A stretch of 64,000 nt of DNA, taken from contig MNCI01000596.1 in NCBI GenBank assembly GCA_015680685.1, positions 151,677-215,676 on the forward strand. The letters run 5' to 3'. The DNA comes from Gnetum montanum. Its lineage: Eukaryota > Streptophyta > Gnetopsida > Gnetales > Gnetaceae. This document shows, in pieces, positions 56,880 to 64,000 of this stretch; position 1 is the first letter of the stretch, and each line of letters begins with the position of its first letter. Below the pieces are notes generated by a model, which did not search any database, was not told the origin of the DNA, and was given only the letters and a program-made list of their open reading frames with translations. The position numbers were made by a program, and so were the translations under genes.

Positions 56880-57700
56880 CCACCAATAGTTTGGCAATCT
56901 TAGAGAAATTCTCAATGAATTGTCGATCATAGCCAATGTGTCCAAGAAATAACCTTATATTTTAAACTATTTTTGGCTATCTTGGAATTCTTTGAATGAC
57001 CCTTATTTTTTTTAAGATCCACCTCGATCCCTTACTTTGAAATTCTATGCTTAAATACAATGCCTTCATGGACCATCAAGTGGCTTTTCTACCACTTGAG
57101 CCTAAGGTTTGTTTCCATGCATCTTTTCATTACTTGCTCGAGACATTCAAGGGCCTACTCAAATGTAGCCCCATAGGTGGAGAATTCATCAATGAAAAAT
57201 TTCATCCCAGTACCAATATGCTATTGGAAAATGCTCAGGACAAGGTGTTGGAATGTGGTAGGGGCATTACACAAGCCAAACAACATCTTTCTATATGCAA
57301 AAGTATCCTAGGGACTCATGAATGTTGTTTTTGGCCTAATCTTCTAGTGTGATTTGAATTTGGTTATAGTCACTATAATAAACCAGAAAGCTATAATAAC
57401 AATGCTCAAAAATGCTATCCAGCACCTAGTCCACAAATGACAAGGAAAAGTGATCCATGTTTGTTGCTATGTTCAATAGGCTAAAATTGATGCAGATCCT
57501 CCATTTTCCACTTTTCTTTGGTACTATCACAAGTTGGCTAACCCACTCACTCTAAGAAATGGGATAAATGAACCCTACCTTAAGGAGTTGTTCAATCTTC
57601 TCTTTCATGATCTACTTCAATTTGGGATTCAATTGCCATTGTGGCTACCTCTTTAGTTTAATGAAAATATTTATGTAGATATGGTGCTAGTATATCCTAG
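56880..57700 (-). pseudogene. Athila-like element reverse transcriptase
   Basis: IYPIS, stop, SEWVSQLVIVPKKSGKWRIC, then DHFSLSFVD and, further on, FFIDEFSTYG, where the catalytic FxDD reads FIDE. The order and spacing match Gypsy RT. Confidence 0.88.
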
Positions 57701-58279
57701 GATCAATTCTAATGAGTTTAGGATATGACCAAGTAAAGGTTGTTGGACATTTGTTGACCACATCTAATAAGTTCTTTTTCTATGCAAGATCAAGGTTAGC
57801 ATTGATAATAACCAACTTCCCATTTTTTAAGAAACTATATTCCATTTCAACTGATAAACTTTTTAACTCAAGGGGCTCTTATTTAAAACTTTCAAGGATC
57901 TCCAACTCTCTCCAATTGGTGTCATCAAGTTCATTAGAGATTTGGTGATGGATCTACTCCATCTTGTCCATGCCTTCGATGTAGGCACTTGTAAGGCTCT
58001 CAGTCTATTCCATGGATAAAGTTGAGCTACTTTGAGGTTTAGTTGTTAGCCACTTGGTGCCCTCCTATTTTTTGGTTGCTATGTATAGGCACCTTTGAAT
58101 TTCAAACATATCTACATATTTCTTACATGCTATGATTGTTGTACTTTTCATGGCCCATAATTTCTACATGCAGTTGCACCCTATGTCACTGTACGTGATG
58201 CATGGAACACACTTCCTCTCAATGTTTTCAAAATCATTTTCCTTGGAAATTTTTAAGAAGAGGTCTCTAATTTTTAGCT

Positions 58280-58620
58280 GTGCATCAATTGTACTTAGTT
58301 AAGCCCTTTCCATGATGATTAGAAAATCCACCTTGCAGTTTTTAACTCTGATCACTAGGAAATTAGCAGGATATGATCACCCATAAACGGTGATCACAAT
58401 GTCCTTCACCAATCCCAAGGAAATAGCGATGGACTGATTTGCCAACTCAAGATGAATGTTGCTCTTCTTGAGAGGAGGAAGGTTCCAAGCTTTATACATT
58501 TCATCTAAAATCAAATTTACACTAGTACCTAAGTTTAGAAGAGTCTTGTATGGCTCATTTCTAGTGATTTCCAAGTAGATTAGGGAACTTCCAGGGAAAG
58601 ATCTTTACCTAGAAAGGTGG
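58280..58620 (-). pseudogene. Athila-like element protease
   Basis: NLGTSVNLILDEMYKAWNLP followed by LELANQSIAISLGLVKDIVI and SYPANFLVIRVKN. Corresponds to Athila-type DLGASV... proteases, with the catalytic Asp changed to Asn. Confidence 0.85.
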
Positions 58621-58699
58621 TCAGTCTTTATTCAATTAGTGATCTCATGGGTCAACATTACAGTATGATCCTTAGGAGGAATTTGGTTTGAAGGGATCT

Positions 58700-61204
58700 T
58701 GAATGGGATTAAGAAGGATGAGGGAGAAGCAGGGTCATTAGTCATAGGTGTTTGTGAGGGCTTAGAAGGACTATTGGTTTAGAAGAAAAATCTTTTTCGA
58801 GGCTTGTTTTCCAAACTACTCATCTAGGGAGTTGGTTGTAAGTTAATAGCCCTTGTGGGATTTCTTTGCTGTGGCTAGGCTAGAATTTCACCTTGCATAG
58901 ATGGAGCTAGTGGTAATTGAGTTAAGAGTGGAGGTATAGGTGCAGAAGGATGAGGAGGATAAAATGGAAATTGGGATTTCCCCTTTGGAGATTAAGCTCT
59001 ATAATACTTAGGAGGGTAGTAGGGGTGTTGGAAAAATGCATGACTAGAAGAGTCACCTAGAGAAATTGATTACTGAACATAATACCCATATGGATCTGGT
59101 TGCCGGTAGGGGTACTACTACCTTGGTGGTGGCATCCCCTATGATTGTGAGTGCTATCACTGCTGGTACTACTCATGAGGTTGGGGTGGAGCTTCACTAG
59201 GATAATAAGCTTCTTGTTGGTGGAACTACTTGTAGGTTCTTTAAGGATAAGGCAACCTCCTAGGTATTTACCTTTTTGCCAATCTAGGATTTAGAGTGTA
59301 CATCCCAAATTCTTGCAAATGTGACATAACTAGGCAACATTCTTTAGGATGTTCATAGTGGCAAATGTCACACCCACCATCATATCTATCTCAAGATTTG
59401 CAACCTCTTCAATGATAGCAGCTTCACCCTTACTCCTTTTGTGAGCATGTTACGCTTCCTTCAACATTGACTACCTTTTTCTTTGGACTCTTTAGTAATT
59501 CTAAGGGTAGTTTGGAACTTCTTATTTAAAGAATCCCACATTTTATCTATCTTAGTTGATATTTCAGAAACAAATTTTTGTATCTGCAAGGTTTTACGTT
59601 GCACCACTTCATCAAGTGGTGACTCCTCCTCATTATCACAAAATTGGACCTCCCTTTTGTGAATGGAAGGGTCCTAGTTATATTCTTATGCACTTTCCCT
59701 TTTTTGGAACTTACGTTCTTCTTTGGCCACTTGCTTAATTAGCCTTTAGATCTGATGGACACTTTGAAAGTCTCCCTTGGGCATAGACCCTAAGAGTTTT
59801 TCTCATTTCTATTTTGAGCCCATCTATGATATGGAAAAGTTGCTCCTTTTGAGAAAAGCCATGGCCCAAGCACTTGTGCAACATAGAGTAATTTTTGCCC
59901 ATGGTTGCATCCAAGGATTCATGTGTTCATTGTCTCCACCTTTGGATATGCTTTCTTAGATTAGACACTTGGGAGTATAATACTTTTCATTGAAGAGTCT
60001 ATGCATTGTAATTCATCATCTAATTGATTCTAATTCTAAGGACTGGTACTAGCTTTCAGCCTTCTTGATGAGTGTCCTAGGTAAAAACTTCAATTTTTTT
60101 CATTTGTTTTCCACATTTTGTGAGGCACAGGCATTGTGAAAAGCTTGGAGATGATTTTTTGGATCAGAATTATATCACTCTTCAAACTTGGGGATGTTGT
60201 CCATGTCTAATCGTGTGATTATATTGTCTTTCACATGCCTTGTTGGAATTCTCATGGCCTTATATGTTTAACATGTTTTTTGTTATAAGCAAAGGCTTAT
60301 CATAGTCATCGCCCCTATGATGACCATGTGCTTGTGATATCCCTTGCTATCCCTTTGTTCATGGTGGTGGGCCTTCCTTGATTGCCCATGCCCCTAGTTT
60401 CTACTATTCTGATGCATCCTACAATCATCTTTGTCTTTCCGGTCACCTCCATCATGGTCTCATCCTCTATAGCTTTAGTTGAAGCTAGAGGAGAAAGAAG
60501 ATGAGGACAAAGAAGGTGAAGAGGAAGGAGGGCTAGCACTAGAACGATGCCTACTACTCCCTCTTCATTAGTCATGACCATGATCACCATGGTTATCTTT
60601 GTTGTGATGCTTGTCCATGTTCTTGCCTTGGCTCCCTTCTTTGGAGCTTCCATGGTGATGGGATCCATCCTACCCTGAACTAGGATTGTTTACAGTGGAC
60701 TGTAAATTCTGGTTAGGATCCCATATGTCAAAGAAGAGAAGAGGAGAATTCATGTTTTGAGAATCCCCAAAGAATTGATCCTCTCCTTCCTTTTGGCCAA
60801 GGAAGAATAAGGGGTTTGTGAAAATTTTTTCCTTTGACACCTTGTAGTGAACCTCTTGCTACTGATCTTTCTTTCATTGTGCCTTAGTGGGATGATAATC
60901 CTGATAATCATGGTCCTACACAACGTACTCTACATTAACCCCTATAATGCCCAATTTCATGAGTGTGAAGCAACATTGCAAGAACTGATTAATCGGGCGA
61001 CAACATAATGTTGTCGTCTCTGTTCCTCCACCACAGTTGTTCATCCTACTATAGGATGAAGGTGAAGTCTTGAACATACTTATTTGGATGAGTATATATC
61101 ACCTTGCATTTTTGGGGCATAGGTGGTTTTGATCCTTCATGCCTTTGCTAATTGGAATCGCCTTTGTATGGTGGTGGAGAATCTTTCCTATGAAAAGAAG
61201 CCAT
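58700..61204 (-). pseudogene. Athila-like element gag
   Basis: Minus-strand ATG at 61204 (MASFHRKDSPPPYKGD). Includes an Asp/His/Lys-rich stretch (GKNMDKHHNKDNHGDHGHD near 60600), a gag core with LFHIIDGLKIEMRKTL near 59830, and a Pro/Tyr-rich tail (YPPKYYRA, HPSAPIPPLLTQLP). Several stops. No CCHC knuckle was seen. Confidence 0.65.
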
Positions 61205-61336
61205 ATTAGATCAGAAGAAAAATAATGTGCTTTTGTTGTTGTTATTATTTTTCTTAATGATATTGACTTTAGGGTTCATTGCAACGTTGTTATATAATTT
61301 CACTAACTCATACGTAGTGCATGTAGCTAACTAAAG

Positions 61337-61355
61337 TCCACAACAATGGCACCAA
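61337..61355 (-). other. Primer-binding site of the Athila-like element
   Basis: Minus strand TTGGTGCCATTGTTGTGGA directly follows the 5' LTR. Close to the Athila/Tat PBS pattern and to the PBS at 11279-11297. Confidence 0.82.
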
Positions 61356-62191
61356 TGATGAGTAGTGAGTAGTCCCTATACCCAACCATACGAATCACTA
61401 GTGTTCACTAAATGATCTGGTTGAATTTTGTAGACTTTAGCTCCCTAAGTACACTAGGTCTAGGTAGTGAATCTAATGGGCATGTTCGTTATCTTCTTAG
61501 TTTCATTTGTGAAGTGCCAAGGTATGGTTAAGTGTAATTGAGGTATATGATTTATTATTTTATGTTTTTTTATTAATTTTTCTAAGTGCTAAAGATAAAG
61601 TAATTAATTATTTAATTAATCTAATAACTAACTAAGGCTTAACTAATCCTAACATAAGCATTTGTTCCCACTTTTTGTATAGATTTTGAACATGTTGCAA
61701 TGCTACTAGGTTACCAAGCATTAGGTGCTACTAGGATTGCCAAGTGTTAATGTATGCTTGAAGTGATCATACTTATGTGTATTTATTGTCAAAATTAATT
61801 AATTAATAAAATGCATTAAAATAAATCTCATGAATAATAAATCCATGAAGTTAACATTAAGCTAAGTCCAAGTGCTACAAGATTTATGAAGAAAGCTCAT
61901 CTTTATTGCCATTCACACCGGAGTACTAAGGTATATTAGTGCTCGAATAAAGATTCATACAATTCTCACTTTTATTATGGGCACTTAGAAAATATTCTAA
62001 CTTTGGGAAGACAAAAATGCAAGAGTTTGGCTAGTAACTAATGTTTGGATGCCATAAATGTAGTGGATGTGCACACATTAATAGGTGGAAATAGACATTA
62101 CATTGATGCGTACACGTGAATACAACAAACCATGTGTTGGTTCGATTGTGATGCGATCTCGTCAATGCAAGCAAATGACGATGACTCATCA
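61356..62191 (-). repeat. Athila-like element 5' LTR
   Basis: On the plus strand from TGATGAGTAGTGAGTAG to GATGACTCATCA. Pairs with 49131-49958. Confidence 0.92.
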
Positions 62192-62196
62192 AAAGT
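62192..62196. other. Target-site duplication, right (AAAGT)
   Basis: Identical to 49126-49130, the expected 5-bp duplication of Gypsy integrase. Confidence 0.9.
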
Positions 62197-63175
62197 ATAA
62201 CAAAATATCCAGCTATATCAATATATTCTTAGTGTTACATTAAAATTATACATAATCCAAAACATATGCCTAAAAAAGAATAACTAATACATATTTAGAA
62301 AATATCATAATATGCCAAGAGATAATTAGCTAATGGTGGAAAATAGACATGCATATAATGCAAATATTAGTAGCAAATATTAAGAGATCTTCTTGCTTCA
62401 TTTAGCTCTGGTAACTTGAATATAAAAGAGAAGGTTATTATACATTAAGTGAAAAACCTTGGCACCTCTTCCCGTTGATTTAAGGGAAAGTCTTATGATG
62501 GCTAAGTGAAGTCATGCTAGCTTGCAATACAGGTCAGTAAGCACAAATAATCCAAACATCATAGATCATACATCATATATAGATCTAAACATCAACAAAA
62601 ATCTAACCAAATTGAATTATTCACTTTAATCCATCAACCTGCAAATAAGAAGGCTAGTACACACTATACTTAATTTCAAATGTGTGAATTATTGTCATAA
62701 GAACGTTTTTTTAAAAAAAATTCCAAACCAAATACTAAACTACCATGTGTATGAATTTTATTTATTAGTCTCAAACCAAATTATAAGTGTTAGAGGCATC
62801 ACCTAGGAATTATCTTTGATGTTCTAGAGGAATTCAACAAAGAATCGATGAGCCATGTATCACTCTTTCTTATAAGATGGGACCTACAACAACAATCATA
62901 GTGATGAATCCCAAGTACCAAATATTTCCAATACCATCTTCAATTGGCCAAATAACTTGATGCTAGTTCTAGAAAAATAGAAAAATATTTGAGTATCCAA
63001 ACAAGTACAACCAAAAATTAATAATGGACGGACATAAATAATAAGTCTCAAATACTCAAAAGATCTAGCAAAAAGGAACACCCAATTTGAAGGTTGATTC
63101 CAATAATTCATCATATTCAAGATTGACCAAACAGTATTGAATGAGGTTCAAAGTTATCAAAATGTGTCAAACTAA
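62197..63175. other. Unassigned region
   Basis: AT-rich with no domain recognised. A minus-strand frame at 62896-63120 shows no family resemblance. Confidence 0.5.
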
Positions 63176-63187
63176 GCTCTAATAGCA
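63176..63187 (-). other. Possible degenerate tRNA-Met PBS
   Basis: Minus strand TGCTATTAGAGC matches TGGTATCAGAGC at 10 of 12 bases. It would place an LTR to its right, running off the window. Confidence 0.35.
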
Positions 63188-64000
63188 AGATAGACTAAAA
63201 AATGGTAAACCTGAGAGACCATGACCTTACCATGATCCATGATGGTTGATAATGAACTAATCATAAATCGTAGTTTACTTAGAAAAATCACTTGTAAAAA
63301 AATAGCAAAAATAACTCAACCACAACCTCACCACAACTTGTTCATAACCTATGGTAGCTAACACAACTTGACCATGATTCGTGGTTAATTAGAAATCATT
63401 CAAAATAACTCAAAATGATAATATGATAAACATAGGCTTGATCATGACTTCACCATGACCTGTGGTAACTAACCACAACTTAATCACAACTCATGGAATT
63501 ACAAGTTTTTAGAAACAAAGACTAGAAATTACAAGGGAAGATAAAGAATCAACCATGAACTCACAACAATCCATGATGGAAAATCATGACATGATCACAA
63601 GCACTCTCACACCACCATGCACACAAAATAGCAAAGCTCTACAACATCACCACAAGTCATCAATCCAATAGCACTTGCATGTCCAAGAAAACAGATGCTA
63701 AAGTGGTTGAAAGATTGAAGTATGGGATTTTTAATGAAAAAAATACCAAAAACTCAAGCATAGGAATTCTAATCCTATTTTTGAAAATAAAATTAAAAAT
63801 AAAAAACTACTGCAAGGTTCTCATAAATTACATAGACTTTCCATAAAAATCATCAAGTCATACCAAAAACATTACATTAAAACAACACATACCATAACTA
63901 ATTTTAATAATAAAATAACATCTTGCGCGCATAAAAATTTGTTCCTGCCATCACATGCCTTACATGATGATATTGTAGCCTCCATGAAAAATCTTGATAA
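63188..64000 (-). repeat. Possible partial LTR with CCATGAC-type word array
   Basis: Recurrent CCATGACC, CCACAACTTG, ATGACCTGTGG and related words at 63220-63600, like those at 41401-41760. The assignment as LTR rests only on the PBS-like site; the partner LTR is outside the window or absent. Confidence 0.3.

Larger units (their letters stand above)
49131..62191 (-). mobile_element. Full-length Athila-like Gypsy retrotransposon, minus strand
   Basis: 13,061 bp with 828- and 836-bp LTRs (TGATGA...), a TTGG-type PBS, a polypurine tract and a perfect AAAGT target duplication. Minus-strand order is gag, protease, RT, RNase H, integrase, then an additional long frame. The LTRs differ at roughly one site in eight over the first 200 bp by eye, so it is old. 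Every domain has stops; the element is inactive. The protease and LTR ends resemble the nested derivative at 10454-20147. Confidence 0.93.

Overview
The window looks like nuclear DNA of a large-genome land plant, most likely a gymnosperm (for example a conifer). It holds one intact, evolutionarily conserved plastid-type gene whose exons are separated by introns of up to 20.5 kb. Almost everything else is old, stop-ridden LTR retrotransposon, LINE and pseudogene sequence. No tRNA, rRNA, CRISPR array or bacterial-style operon was seen. The taxonomic call is inference from gene structure and repeat decay, not from a database match.

Region 1-30.5 kb is a single gene on the + strand: a 12-exon homologue of the cyanobacterial/plant LdpA (light-dependent period A) iron-sulfur protein. 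The joined exons (399-653, 772-820, 1379-1546, 2289-2425, 2507-2573, 23037-23127, 23258-23327, 26486-26581, 27432-27531, 29894-29980, 30191-30219, 30385-30537) give 1302 nt, 433 codons plus stop, with no internal stop and GT-AG borders at all 11 introns. Intron 5 (20,463 bp) contains a nested stack: a Copia element (3159-22736) interrupted near its 5' end by a chromodomain Gypsy derivative (about 3654-8697) and in its integrase by an Athila-like Gypsy derivative (10454-20147), which carries a third-level ~2.5 kb repeat. Removing both insertions leaves about 4.8 kb, a normal Copia length.

Downstream (30.5-49 kb) lie a second copy of the 2.3-2.5 kb repeat, a decayed PPR gene (34.4-36.3 kb), a LINE on the minus strand (36.9-39.5 kb), a truncated Copia on the plus strand (41.9-43.6 kb) and a truncated Gypsy on the minus strand (45.1-47.5 kb).

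Region 49131-62191 is a complete 13,061-bp Athila-like Gypsy element on the minus strand, with 828/836-bp LTRs, PBS, polypurine tract and a perfect 5-bp target duplication (AAAGT). Its gag-PR-RT-RNaseH-IN order is readable but full of stops, and a ~2.8-kb extra sense-strand frame with a coiled-coil-like tail follows the integrase. The last 0.8 kb looks like part of another LTR on the minus strand.

The most unusual signals are: (i) two unrelated loci (7794-8048 and about 28967-29162) with short CpG-containing words repeated at about 20-nt spacing and decayed by apparent CpG deamination; (ii) a Gypsy derivative whose RT-RNaseH-integrase core is replaced by an acidic Cys/His/Asp-rich frame; (iii) a 54-bp duplication flanking the intronic Copia instead of the usual 5 bp; and (iv) the extra coiled-coil frame in the Athila-like element, whose stops are almost all Gln-codon (CAG/CAA) to TAG/TAA changes.
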